A model generated the notes under the pieces. It worked only from the letters and a program-made list of their open reading frames with translations, made no database searches and was not told the origin of the DNA. Position numbers and translations under genes: made by a program. From Rhizobium sp. FKY42 (lineage in GTDB: Bacteria; Pseudomonadota; Alphaproteobacteria; Rhizobiales; Rhizobiaceae): a stretch of 64,000 nucleotides of DNA. This document shows, piece by piece, positions 53,831 to 62,584 of the stretch; positions within the stretch are counted from its first letter, which is position 1, and every line of letters begins with the position of its first letter. The stretch spans positions 124,001 to 188,000 of the forward strand of contig NZ_STGA01000028.1 of the NCBI RefSeq assembly GCF_005222835.1, written 5' to 3'.

Positions 53831-53915
53831 AACGGAGCGTGGCAGGGCTGGCCTGTCCGCGATAGGGCGGGATCACCCGTCTTCCCTGATGCCGGTCAGA
53901 AATCGGGAGCTGTCC

Positions 53916-54983
53916 ATGTCTTACACACTCGCCAACCTCTCTATTCAACTGCCGGCAGTCCGGAAATCCTGGAACCGGATGCTTCTGGTAGCAACCTGCC
54001 TTGCATTCACTGCCCTGCCAGTCCTGGCACAAGCCGAGCAACCTCCAACACCCCAACCCCAGCAAACCGCCCCGGCAGTGACGCCACCTGTCGCACAGAG
54101 CGCACCTGTCGTCCCTGTGCAGACCACAGCTCCGACTGCTGCTAGCTCGGCAGCAACGCCGACGCCGCCAGTTGGCGAGGCGCCACAGGGTACGTCGATT
54201 GTCGAGGCAACGGGTCAAGCGCTCTCCCAGTTGCTGCCAGCTGGCGAGCGCTCGGACATTCCCCACAATCTTTCGCCCTTGGGCATGTTCATGGCAGCCG
54301 ATTGGGTGGTCAAGAGCGTCATGGTCGGCCTTGCTCTCGCCTCCCTGCTAACCTGGACGGTCTGGCTGGCAAAATCTCTGGAACTTATGGGCGCGCGGCG
54401 TCGGGCAACGGCAATCGTGGAGGCGGTTCGTCAATCGCGCACACTGGCGGACGCCATTGTGCTTGCGGAGCGGCGTAAAGGTCCTGCCGCCACCATGCTT
54501 CATGAGGCAGCCCGCGAACTCAAGCTTTCCGAGACCACGCTCGATCATGCAGACAATTCAGGCGTCAAGGAGCGCGTCGCTTCGGTACTTTCACGGATCG
54601 AGGTTGGCGCGGGTCGCCGGATGATGCGCGGCACGGGCGCTCTTGCGACCATTGGTTCCGTCGGTCCCTTCGTCGGGCTTTTTGGAACCGTCTGGGGGAT
54701 CATGAACTCCTTCATAGGCATTTCCGAATCCCAGACGACCAACCTTGCTGTTGTTGCACCCGGCATTGCCGAAGCGCTGCTGGCGACTGCGATCGGTCTT
54801 GTGGCCGCCATTCCTGCCGTGGTGATCTACAACATCTTTGCCCGGTCCATTACCGGTTACCGGCAGTTGCTGGCCGATGCAGCCGCAGGCGTCGAGCGGT
54901 TGGTGAGCCGCGATCTGGACTTCCGCAAAGTGCCGCCTGGCCAGCGCACGAAACCCAACGTGTCGCTGATGGCGGGAGAGTGA
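53916..54983 (+). CDS. exbB: TonB-system energizer ExbB
   Basis: 355 residues. A signal-like segment ([18 protein letters not shown]) and a long periplasmic Pro/Ala/Thr/Gln-rich stretch (about 45-110) precede the three membrane helices of the proton channel ([67 protein letters not shown]). The MotA/TolQ/ExbB motif is intact. It uses the proton gradient to drive TonB. The start at 53916 is chosen because GGGAG lies upstream. exbD follows after one base. Confidence 0.94.
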   Translation: MSYTLANLSIQLPAVRKSWNRMLLVATCLAFTALPVLAQAEQPPTPQPQQTAPAVTPPVAQSAPVVPVQTTAPTAASSAATPTPPVGEAPQGTSIVEATGQALSQLLPAGERSDIPHNLSPLGMFMAADWVVKSVMVGLALASLLTWTVWLAKSLELMGARRRATAIVEAVRQSRTLADAIVLAERRKGPAATMLHEAARELKLSETTLDHADNSGVKERVASVLSRIEVGAGRRMMRGTGALATIGSVGPFVGLFGTVWGIMNSFIGISESQTTNLAVVAPGIAEALLATAIGLVAAIPAVVIYNIFARSITGYRQLLADAAAGVERLVSRDLDFRKVPPGQRTKPNVSLMAGE

Positions 54984-54984
54984 C

Positions 54985-55440
54985 ATGGCAGGCGGAATTC
55001 GCGAAAACCACGGGGATGATCTGAGCGAGAATCACGAGATCAATGTCACCCCTTTCATCGATGTCATGCTCGTTCTGCTGATCATCTTCATGGTGGCGGC
55101 GCCGCTCGCGACAGTGGATGTTAATGTCGATCTCCCCGCCTCGACCGCGAAACCGGCCCAGAGACCTGAGCAACCGCTGTATCTGACCGTGAAGGAAGAT
55201 CTCAGTTTGAATCTTGGCAATGACCCCGTAGCGCGCGAGCAGCTTTCACAGGCACTGGAAGCGCAGACACAGGGCAACAAGGATACGCGGATCTTCCTGC
55301 GTGCCGACAAGATGGTGGACTACGGCCACTTCATGGAAGTCATGAACCTTTTGCGCGATGCCGGTTACTTGAAGATCGCTCTTGTGGGCCTGGAAACGGT
55401 TGGCGCTCCATCAACGACGACACCGGCACCGAAGCCTTGA
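54985..55440 (+). CDS. exbD: TonB-system transport protein ExbD
   Basis: 151 residues. The short cytosolic N-terminus ending in HEINVTPFIDVMLVLLIIFMVAAPL carries the essential membrane aspartate (FIDVMLV). The periplasmic domain (FLRADKMVDYGHFMEVMNLLRDAGYLKIALVG) follows. It forms the proton-driven motor with ExbB. It is 1 base after exbB and 10 before tonB: a single operon. Confidence 0.95.
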   Translation: MAGGIRENHGDDLSENHEINVTPFIDVMLVLLIIFMVAAPLATVDVNVDLPASTAKPAQRPEQPLYLTVKEDLSLNLGNDPVAREQLSQALEAQTQGNKDTRIFLRADKMVDYGHFMEVMNLLRDAGYLKIALVGLETVGAPSTTTPAPKP

Positions 55441-55450
55441 GGAGTTAGTC

Positions 55451-56428
55451 ATGATGACATCCACAGCCGGCAGATGGAAACGAAGACTGGGTGAAGCAGC
55501 CCTGTGGACCGGTGCAAGTTCGCTGGTCCTGACTGCGCATCTGGCTGCGGCCGCTGTTCTGCTGCGTCATGAGCCGGAGGAAAGCGGTGATCTTGCGCCG
55601 CCTGCGGCGATCATGATCGAGCTTGCAGCAGTTCCGGAGGCCGCAGCGACCGAGGAAACCGTTATTTCCGAAGAGACGCAGGATTCGCTTGAGGTCAAAA
55701 CAGAGCAGAGCGAACCGGTTGAGCAGGCCGAATTGACGCCTGATGCACAACCCGTCCCCGAGACCGAGCCAACACCGGAACCGCCAGCAGAGCAGCCTCT
55801 GGAAACTGCCATGCTCAAACCGGAACCGCCGCCGATCGAGGAGAAGCCGGAACCGGTGCAGGAGACGACCCAGACGATTCCACAGGAGATTCCGGAGCCC
55901 GTTGAACAACCGGCAGACCAACAGCTTACCATGATGGAGCACGTGGAGGTTCCCCTGCCCGCAGCCCGGCCTGCCCCGGAGACGCCAAAGCCGGTGGTGA
56001 TACAGAAGCCCGAGCCGAAGCCTGAAAAGAAGGTGGAACAGCGTAAGCCGAAACCGCAGCCACCTGCAGCGAAAGCTGCCGTACAGGCAAAGGCCGACGT
56101 TCAGGAATCGACGCGAACCGCCGCAGCCGCCACATCCAGCGCAACGGGCACCTCTTCTGTTTCACCGGCGAAGTGGCAGGCCAAGCTTGCGGCGCATCTG
56201 GCACGTCAGAGAGGAAAGTGCCCGGCCAATGGACGTGGCACCGCCTATGTCAGCTTTCGAATTGATGGCGGCGGAAACTTGAGCGCAGTTTCGCTGGCTC
56301 GCTCTTCGGGCTTTGGCGATTTCGATGATTACATGGTGGATCTTGTCCGCCGGGCCTCCCCTGTGCCGCCACCGCCTTCGGGCATCGGCAACAAGATTAC
56401 GGTTCCGCTCGGCTATAGAAACTGCTAA
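55451..56428 (+). CDS. tonB: TonB protein
   Basis: 325 residues. A membrane anchor near the N-terminus (SSLVLTAHLAAAAVLL) is followed by a Pro/Glu-rich spacer of about 170 residues (many PEP, EPP, KPEPKPE units) that spans the periplasm. The C-terminal TonB domain is short: WQAKLAAHLARQRGKCPANGRGTAYVSFRIDGGGNLSAVSLARSSGFGDFDDYMVDLVRRASPVPPPP. It drives uptake by outer-membrane receptors, mainly for iron chelates. The start at 55451 has GGAG 7 bases upstream. Confidence 0.93.
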   Translation: MMTSTAGRWKRRLGEAALWTGASSLVLTAHLAAAAVLLRHEPEESGDLAPPAAIMIELAAVPEAAATEETVISEETQDSLEVKTEQSEPVEQAELTPDAQPVPETEPTPEPPAEQPLETAMLKPEPPPIEEKPEPVQETTQTIPQEIPEPVEQPADQQLTMMEHVEVPLPAARPAPETPKPVVIQKPEPKPEKKVEQRKPKPQPPAAKAAVQAKADVQESTRTAAAATSSATGTSSVSPAKWQAKLAAHLARQRGKCPANGRGTAYVSFRIDGGGNLSAVSLARSSGFGDFDDYMVDLVRRASPVPPPPSGIGNKITVPLGYRNC

Positions 56429-56545
56429 AGTATGCCGCGCAAACGTGTGTCGCGGTTGTGCGATATCAATATGCGCAAATCTTTTGAAACCCTTGCGGGC
56501 CGCGCTCTCGGGATTTGTTCGCCGCGACCAGACAAGGGCTAAAGC

Positions 56546-57547
56546 ATGCATATCTCGCTTTCCGAACTCGAACGTCAGATGGCTTCCGTCTTCGAGGCCA
56601 ATGGCGTTCCGGCAACAGCCGCGCTGTCAGTTGCGAAAAGCCTGGTTGCGGCAGAGGCGGCTGGACAATCCGGGCATGGCCTGAGACGCGTACAGGCCTA
56701 CGTCGCGCAGGCGCGGTCCGGAAAGTTGAAGGCGGATGCAGATGTAGTCGTGACCCAACCGCGACCCTCGATGCTCTCCATCGATGCAGGGCTTGGTTTT
56801 GCCTATCCTGCAATCGATATTGCCATTGATCGGCTCGTGCCCGTTGCGAAGAGCCAGGGTATCGCGGCGGCGGCCATTCATCGCTCGCATCACGCAGGCG
56901 TTCTTGCGCTGACGGTGGAGCGGTTTGCCGAGAAGGGTCTCATTGCCCTGATGTTTGCCAATGCTCCGACATCCATGGCACCATGGGGAGGCAGGCGACC
57001 GCTTTTCGGCACGCACCCCATAGCATTTGGTCTGCCCGTCACAGGGCAGGAGCCGATCATTATTGATCTTGCGCTATCGAAAGTCGCGCGCGGCAAGGTC
57101 ATGGAGGCGCACCAGAAGCGTACGCCAATACCAGACGACTGGGCTCTGGACCCTGACGGCAATCCCACGACCGACGCGACAACTGCCTTGGTTGGAACCA
57201 TGGCGCCCGCTGGTGGCGCCAAGGGAGCTGCACTGGCTTTAATGGTTGAGGTCTTGTCCGCCAGCCTTTCAGGTGCCAACTATTCGTTCGAGGCAAGCTC
57301 GCTTTTCGACGATCAAGGGCCCGCTCCGGCACTCGACCATTTCATCATCGCGATTGATCCCTGCGCGGCTGCAGGTGAACGCGTCAACAGCCGTATTCAG
57401 CTTCTTGCGGAGGAGATGTCTCCCGAAGAGGGCGTACGATTGCCTGGTCGACGGGGTCTAGGTCTGCGGGCGCTTGCCCTTCAGAACGGGCTGGAGGTTG
57501 ATGATAGCTTGATGCAGGCCATCGAAAAGCTGATTGTGCATCACTGA
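56546..57547 (+). CDS. Ldh family oxidoreductase (malate/L-lactate dehydrogenase type 2)
   Basis: 333 residues of the LDH2/MDG2 family, NAD(P)-dependent enzymes acting on ureidoglycolate, 2,3-diketogulonate, sulfolactate or malate-like acids. Typical features are AAEAAGQSGHGLRRVQAYVAQARSG, IHRSHHAGVLALTVERFAEKGLIALMFAN and PFGTHP-like RRPLFGTHPIAFGLP. The catalytic His is in SHHAG. The substrate cannot be inferred. The start ATG is 117 bases after tonB, so its own transcription is likely. Confidence 0.88.
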   Translation: MHISLSELERQMASVFEANGVPATAALSVAKSLVAAEAAGQSGHGLRRVQAYVAQARSGKLKADADVVVTQPRPSMLSIDAGLGFAYPAIDIAIDRLVPVAKSQGIAAAAIHRSHHAGVLALTVERFAEKGLIALMFANAPTSMAPWGGRRPLFGTHPIAFGLPVTGQEPIIIDLALSKVARGKVMEAHQKRTPIPDDWALDPDGNPTTDATTALVGTMAPAGGAKGAALALMVEVLSASLSGANYSFEASSLFDDQGPAPALDHFIIAIDPCAAAGERVNSRIQLLAEEMSPEEGVRLPGRRGLGLRALALQNGLEVDDSLMQAIEKLIVHH

Positions 57548-57619
57548 CGGCGTAGAATAAGCGGAAGCAGCCATATGGCTTCAGACAGTTTGCAAGAGCG
57601 GCTGATGAACGCGTTCCAG

Positions 57620-57743
57620 AAATGAAAAAGCCTGCCGCGGGAGGAGGTGCGGCAGGCTTTTAAACCTGATCGGCAATTTGGGAGGAGGAGGAGATTGCCG
57701 ATCTCATCGTGCGACGCTGGGAGGAGGAGTGCGTCGCTTCGAT
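57620..57743 (-). ncRNA. Three-hairpin anti-Shine-Dalgarno sRNA (alpha-r14 / NfeR1 type), copy 2
   Basis: About 124 nt on the minus strand with the same plan as copy 1. Hairpin 1 (57737-57711) has a 7-bp GCGACGC / GCGTCGC stem and a loop containing CTCCTCCTCCCA. Hairpin 2 (57703-57668) has a perfect 10-bp stem and loop CTCCTCCTCCTCCCAA. Hairpin 3 (57661-57626) has a 13-bp stem and loop ACCTCCTCCC, then TTTTTC, and is the terminator. Stem sequences differ completely from copy 1 while the loops are kept, so the loops are the functional part. It is divergent from rnd. There is no DUF1127 gene upstream, unlike the CcsR loci of Rhodobacter. Confidence 0.85.
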
Positions 57744-57749
57744 GCTTGA

Positions 57750-57778
57750 TATATATGACTTATGGTCGGCGGAAACAA
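57750..57778 (-). promoter_or_regulatory. Promoter of the second alpha-r14-like sRNA
   Basis: On the minus strand -35 TTGTTT (57778-57773), 17-base spacer, -10 TATATA (57755-57750). The start would fall near 57743, directly before hairpin 1. Confidence 0.7.
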
Positions 57779-57876
57779 GAGCTTCACCGCATTGCAGCAA
57801 TGCGAAAAATGCATAGCTTCTCCTGCCTCCGCCAAATGTTTGAGCGATTGCTAACTGGAGGCTCTGGAAAGATGGG

Positions 57877-57913
57877 GCGAAAACCCTCGATCTTGAGGGT
57901 GAATTTCGCTTTT
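57877..57913 (+). terminator. Hairpin with T-run between the sRNA and rnd
   Basis: Stem GCGAAA + CCCTC pairing with GAGGG + TTTCGC (one small bulge and one 4-base bulge), loop GATCTT, then TTTT. On the plus strand it looks like a terminator upstream of rnd. It could end readthrough coming from the dehydrogenase gene or a small transcript starting near 57780. Apart from this and the sRNA, the 515-base stretch 57548-58062 holds no gene I can support. Confidence 0.5.
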
Positions 57914-58062
57914 GATCAAGCTGAGCTTGAAGTAGGCATTCGCTAAGCGTGTCGCGATCTTTCAGATCCGCTCCCTTATCGCATGTCGTTGTCGCAAGAC
58001 CGCTGCACACTTTTGTGCGACATGCTCTAGATTGATCCGAGACTTGATAACTGAGGGCAGGC

Positions 58063-58689
58063 ATGAGCACCACGATCCGCTATCACGAAGGCGACATTTC
58101 CGGGTTGGACATTAAGCGATACACGGATGCTATCGCAATCGACACGGAGACACTCGGCCTGGTTCCGCGGCGAGACCGCCTTTGCGTCGTCCAGCTCTCG
58201 CCTGGAGACGGCACGGCGGATGTCATTCGTATTGCCCGCGGTCAATCTCAAGCACCGAATCTTTGCAGTCTTCTGGCCGATGCTTCGCGGCAAAAGATCT
58301 TTCACTATGGCCGGTTCGATATCGCGGTGCTTTTCCATACCTTCGACGTAACGATAGAAAACGTGTTCTGCACCAAGATCGCATCCCGCCTTACCCGTAC
58401 CTACACGGATCGTCATGGCCTGAAGGACAATCTCAAGGAGCTTCTGGAGGTCGACATCTCCAAAGCGCAACAGCAGACAGACTGGGCGGCCGAGGTCCTA
58501 TCTCAGGCACAGCTCGAATATGCGGCCTCGGATGTTCTGCATCTCCACGCGTTGAAAGACAAACTGATCGCACGTCTGATGCGTGACGACCGTATGGAAC
58601 TGGCGGCAGCATGTTTTGCCTTCTTACCGACACGCTCGAAGCTGGATCTTCTGGGTTGGGAAGAGACGGATATCTTCGCCCATAGTTGA
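58063..58689 (+). CDS. rnd: Ribonuclease D (short form)
   Basis: 208 residues: only the DEDD 3'-5' exonuclease domain. AIAIDTETLGL (first Asp and Glu), FHYGRFDIAVLF (second Asp) and QLEYAASDVLHLHALKDKL (third Asp with Tyr) are present. The HRDC domains of the E. coli enzyme are missing, as is usual in the short alphaproteobacterial RNase D. It trims 3' ends of tRNA precursors and other RNAs. Confidence 0.93.
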   Translation: MSTTIRYHEGDISGLDIKRYTDAIAIDTETLGLVPRRDRLCVVQLSPGDGTADVIRIARGQSQAPNLCSLLADASRQKIFHYGRFDIAVLFHTFDVTIENVFCTKIASRLTRTYTDRHGLKDNLKELLEVDISKAQQQTDWAAEVLSQAQLEYAASDVLHLHALKDKLIARLMRDDRMELAAACFAFLPTRSKLDLLGWEETDIFAHS

Positions 58690-58849
58690 TGGTGGCGAAG
58701 GTGACTGACTGGTTCGATTTGCGACATATTGATTGCTCGATCACAGTAAAACCGGCCTTCCGGCATATGTCGTTTACTAAAGATTTACCTTGATCTGGGT
58801 AGGCTAGTAGCCTGTCGGCAGATTCACGTCATGAGATGTGGCACAGGGA

Positions 58850-58918
58850 AAGGAAACCTTGGGAGGCTCCTGAAGTTCGCCGAAATGCCCGTTGTCCAAG
58901 GCAAGCGGAGGTTTCCTT
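58850..58918 (+). promoter_or_regulatory. Inverted repeat that could mask the ribosome binding site of the next gene
   Basis: AAGGAAACCT (58850-58859) and its exact reverse complement AGGTTTCCTT (58909-58918) flank 49 bases. The right arm starts inside the SD GGAGG (58907-58911) and ends at the base before the ATG at 58919. If formed, the stem would hide the start site. CCTTGG / CCAAGG pairing (58857-58862 with about 58895-58900) could be an alternative fold. Confidence 0.5.
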
Positions 58919-60640
58919 ATGCTGCCGCCCATTTCCAGCGTTGCCTCTCTCCGTCCGGCACAGTCACCCCAGGACGCATCAGTTGATACCCAGTCCATCA
59001 AACCGCCAGCGGGTAGTGACATTGAGCCGGTAATCCCGGTCAATACGGCCCAACCCGTTCAGGAACGGCTTGTGGCGCTCGCACTGGCCGGACAGCTTTT
59101 CAGCGGGCGTAGCGTTGCCAATGTGACGGACATGATTGGCTCTTTGCTCAACATCCAGCGGCAACCGGATGAAAGTCTGGCAAATTTTACGGAAAGATTG
59201 CTGGATGCGCTGAAGGCCCTGTCGCCATCTGCACAGGCTGCTCTGCAGAAGGCGCTCAATCAGTGGGTCCGCGGCCTGGCGATCGGGATGCTCGCTCAGG
59301 TGCTACGCAACCCCACAGGGCCAGAAGCGACGAAGCTAGCGGCTCAGTTGGAAGCCGTCGGTCGCGATCGCGAAGCGGTTCAGCGGCAAATCAGCGCCGG
59401 TTACACCGACCTTGAAGACATCGATGAAATGCCGGAGGCGTTTCGGCCGGTCGTCCCGCCAAAGGCTGCCAATGATACCGTGCAGAAAGACCAATCGCGT
59501 GCAAACAGTCTGATGGGCCAGCTGGCAGAGCAGGCTTCAGCTGGCCTGCGGGCGCTTGCTCGATCCGCACTTTCAAGCGGCCAGCCAATGGCCGATCGAG
59601 GTAAGCCAGAAACCATATCTGGCTCTAACGAGCTTGTTAGTATTGAGATCGCAATCAAGGGTAGTGATTTGGATATTGACCAGGAGGCTGCGCAACAATC
59701 GACCCGGCAGGGCCGAAGCGCGATGCCTTCCAGCACATCGCCTGCCTTGGCCACGGTAACGTCGGCGCCGCTGCGACCATCCGACGGCGAGGCGGTAGCA
59801 GATTCGCTGCGTGCCCACACAAAACTTTCTGCCGACACATCAACGACAGTCGAAATGCAGCAAACGGGAAACCCTTCTTTCACTCTGGACGAGAGTGATA
59901 TGGACGAAAGGGGCTATCGGCAGATCCTGCCACACGCCAGTGAGGCAACAGATGAGGAAGGAGGGGCACGTCCGGCGGATGTGAAAACCACTGCCAACTC
60001 ATCGGGCCGCACAGTGCCAATAATTGATGCGACACTTGCCAAGAGATTGATCCTTGAAGCCTCGGAGCTGGAGGCCATGGAAGGCGCAGAAGGGGAAAGC
60101 GGCTCACACCTGTTTCTTCAGCGCATCGGGGTGACCACTTCGACTGCTGAGGAAGATGTGCTTGATGGTATGAACAGGGAGACGCTGACCGCACGGCAAG
60201 CAGCAGCTTCCAAAGATCACGCCCCATTTTCGAAATCGCTTCCACCAGACAGTTTGTCCGCTCCCAGTGCGCCGGAGATCATTCCACAACCTGCCATCCC
60301 GCTTAGCCTGACTGCGGCCTTGCTTCAGAATGAATCCGCCATCGCGGGCTTGGCGCAGGCCCTGGTCCAGATGCGGACAGTCCTGAAGGAGAGTGCTGTG
60401 CCAGCGCATGTGCTCTACCCCTCAGACGGCGGACCGGGTGACGATGAAGATGTCCTGATTCCGGCGGTAGAGGCGGAGGATGAGGAGCGGCACCACAGGC
60501 GCCAGCGAGACAATCAGCAAGGTCAATCTCGTGACCGTGACGAGCCTTCGCATCGCAGCGACGCTCCCAAGGCATCTGAAGAGGACACATCTGCCTCGGC
60601 AGAATCATCCGACTTCTACGGGCGGCTGGGCGGCTGGTAA
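58919..60640 (+). CDS. Large hypothetical protein, 573 aa, mostly disordered
   Basis: Function not recognised. Residues about 40-160 form a helical, ordered region (ERLVALALAGQLFSGRSVANVTDMIGSLLNIQRQPDESLANFTERLLDALKALSPSAQAALQKALNQWVRGLAIGMLAQVLRNP). The remainder is low-complexity, rich in Ser, Ala, Glu, Asp, with an Arg/His/Gln-rich tail (EERHHRRQRDNQQGQSRDRDEPSHRSDAP) and a final YGRLGGW. No signal peptide or membrane segment. The layout is reminiscent of flagellar hook-length or secreted effector-like proteins, but I would not assign either. GGAGG lies 7 bases before the ATG. It is a single gene between rnd and rpsA. Confidence 0.7.
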   Translation: MLPPISSVASLRPAQSPQDASVDTQSIKPPAGSDIEPVIPVNTAQPVQERLVALALAGQLFSGRSVANVTDMIGSLLNIQRQPDESLANFTERLLDALKALSPSAQAALQKALNQWVRGLAIGMLAQVLRNPTGPEATKLAAQLEAVGRDREAVQRQISAGYTDLEDIDEMPEAFRPVVPPKAANDTVQKDQSRANSLMGQLAEQASAGLRALARSALSSGQPMADRGKPETISGSNELVSIEIAIKGSDLDIDQEAAQQSTRQGRSAMPSSTSPALATVTSAPLRPSDGEAVADSLRAHTKLSADTSTTVEMQQTGNPSFTLDESDMDERGYRQILPHASEATDEEGGARPADVKTTANSSGRTVPIIDATLAKRLILEASELEAMEGAEGESGSHLFLQRIGVTTSTAEEDVLDGMNRETLTARQAAASKDHAPFSKSLPPDSLSAPSAPEIIPQPAIPLSLTAALLQNESAIAGLAQALVQMRTVLKESAVPAHVLYPSDGGPGDDEDVLIPAVEAEDEERHHRRQRDNQQGQSRDRDEPSHRSDAPKASEEDTSASAESSDFYGRLGGW

Positions 60641-60653
60641 CAGGCAACAAAAA

Positions 60654-60687
60654 AACCCGCCGGGGCCAATCAAGGCACCGGCAGGTT
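60654..60687 (-). terminator. Terminator of rpsA
   Basis: On the minus strand AACCTGCCGG / CCGGCGGGTT (one G-T pair), then TTTTTTTG, 23 bases after the rpsA stop. The same hairpin closes the convergent hypothetical gene. Confidence 0.85.
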
Positions 60688-60709
60688 CTTCTATTCAATC
60701 CAGCGACGA

Positions 60710-62413
60710 TTAGTCGTTGCTGCGGTTCTTCAGAGCCGCGCCCAGGATGTCGCCGAGCGACGCGCCAGAATCGGACGAACCGAACTGTGCAACAGCTTCC
60801 TTCTCTTCTGCGATCTCGAGAGCCTTGATCGACAGCATGACCTTACGGTCCTTCTTGGAGAAGTTGACGACGCGAGCATCAAAGACCTGGCCAACGGAGA
60901 AGCGCTCAGGACGCTGATCATCGCGGTCGCGGGCAAGATCGCCACGACGGATGAACGACGTGATGTCTTCATGGTTGACGAGCTTCACTTCAACGCCACC
61001 ATCGTTAACACCGATGACTTCGCACGAAACGACAGCGTTCTTGCGCAGTTCGCCGGAGGAAGCGGCTTCACCGACCGTATCACGACCGAGCTGCTTGATG
61101 CCGAGCGAGATGCGCTCCTTCTCGACGTCAACATCCAGAACGACAGCCTTGACCACATCGCCCTTGTTGAACTCTTCGATGACCTGCTCGCCCGGACGGT
61201 TCCAGTCGAGGTCGGACAGGTGAACCATGCCATCGACGTCGCCTTCGAGGCCGATGAACAGGCCGAATTCGGTCTTGTTCTTGACTTCGCCTTCAACTTC
61301 CGTGCCAGCCGGATGGCTGTAGGCAAATGCCTGCCACGGGTTCTCAAGCGTCTGCTTGAGGCCGAGCGAGATACGACGCTTGGACGGATCGACTTCGAGA
61401 ACGACCACGTCAACTTCCTGGCTTGTGGACAGGATCTTGCCGGGATGAACGTTCTTCTTCGTCCAGGACATTTCGGAAATGTGGATGAGGCCTTCGATGC
61501 CCGGCTCCAGCTCAACGAATGCACCGTAGTCGGTGATGTTGGTAACGGTACCGGAGATCTTCTTGCCAACCGGGTACTTGGCGGAGATGCCATCCCACGG
61601 ATCCGACTCGAGCTGCTTCATGCCGAGCGAGATACGATGAGTTTCCTGGTTGATGCGGATGATCTGAACCTTGACCTGCTGGCCGATGTTCAGGATTTCC
61701 GACGGATGGTTCACACGGCGCCATGCCATGTCGGTGACGTGCAGCAGGCCGTCGATGCCACCGAGGTCAACGAACGCACCGTAATCGGTGATGTTCTTGA
61801 CGACGCCGTCAACAACCTGACCTTCTTCGAGGTTCTGGACGATTTCAGAACGCTGCTCGGCACGGGACTCTTCCAGAACCGTACGGCGCGAAACAACGAT
61901 GTTGCCGCGACGCTTGTCCATCTTGAGGATTTCGAAGGGCTGCGGGTTGTGCATCAGAGGCGTTACGTCGCGGATCGGACGGATATCGACCTGAGAGCGC
62001 GGAAGGAAGGCAACAGCGCCGTCGAGGTCAACCGTGAAGCCGCCCTTGACCTGGTTGAAGATAACGCCTTCAACGCGCTCACCAGCTTCAAACTTGGCTT
62101 CGAGCTTGATCCAGCTTTCTTCGCGGCGAGCCTTTTCGCGCGACAGAACAGCTTCGCCGAGAGCGTTTTCAATGCGCTCTACGTAAACTTCAACTTCGTC
62201 GCCGACCTTGAGCGAGCCGTCCTTGCCCTTGGCGCCGAATTCCTTCAGCGGAACGCGGCCTTCAACCTTGAGGCCTACGTCGATAACCGCGACGTCCTTC
62301 TCGATTGCCGTGACCGTACCCTTGGCAACGTAGCCTTCGGCCAGATCGTTGGAGGCAAAGGATTCTTCGAGAAGGGCTGCGAAATCTTCCCGCGTGGGGG
62401 TTGCTACTGACAT
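60710..62413 (-). CDS. rpsA: 30S ribosomal protein S1
   Basis: 567 residues with six S1 domains, each with the V-x-G-x-V...G-A-F/L-V-x-L pattern, for example VVDGVVKNITDYGAFVDLGGIDGLLHVTDMAW and ISGTVTNITDYGAFVELEPGIEGLIHISEMSW. It recruits mRNA to the ribosome, especially mRNAs with weak SD sequences. The start at 62413 has GGAG 5 bases upstream. It is downstream of cmk on the same strand (171-base gap), as in most proteobacteria. Confidence 0.97.
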   Translation of the reverse strand: MSVATPTREDFAALLEESFASNDLAEGYVAKGTVTAIEKDVAVIDVGLKVEGRVPLKEFGAKGKDGSLKVGDEVEVYVERIENALGEAVLSREKARREESWIKLEAKFEAGERVEGVIFNQVKGGFTVDLDGAVAFLPRSQVDIRPIRDVTPLMHNPQPFEILKMDKRRGNIVVSRRTVLEESRAEQRSEIVQNLEEGQVVDGVVKNITDYGAFVDLGGIDGLLHVTDMAWRRVNHPSEILNIGQQVKVQIIRINQETHRISLGMKQLESDPWDGISAKYPVGKKISGTVTNITDYGAFVELEPGIEGLIHISEMSWTKKNVHPGKILSTSQEVDVVVLEVDPSKRRISLGLKQTLENPWQAFAYSHPAGTEVEGEVKNKTEFGLFIGLEGDVDGMVHLSDLDWNRPGEQVIEEFNKGDVVKAVVLDVDVEKERISLGIKQLGRDTVGEAASSGELRKNAVVSCEVIGVNDGGVEVKLVNHEDITSFIRRGDLARDRDDQRPERFSVGQVFDARVVNFSKKDRKVMLSIKALEIAEEKEAVAQFGSSDSGASLGDILGAALKNRSND

Positions 62414-62584
62414 GAAATCTCCTGATCGTGCCGTTTGTCTGGCACGCAATGCGCCGGGGGTTGGTGTTGTTCATACCCAAAGAACAAGTCCGCCCTACAC
62501 ACTTCGAGGGCAATCCGGCGCAGGACCCATATCTTCAAGCTTAGTCTGTTCAGTCTCGGGTTCACCGGCTTGGCCGACGGACCG

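Noticed and set aside
57573..57623. A 16-codon frame MASDSLQERLMNAFQK with GGAAG upstream
   Set aside because: Too short to judge, and its end runs into the terminator of the minus-strand sRNA.
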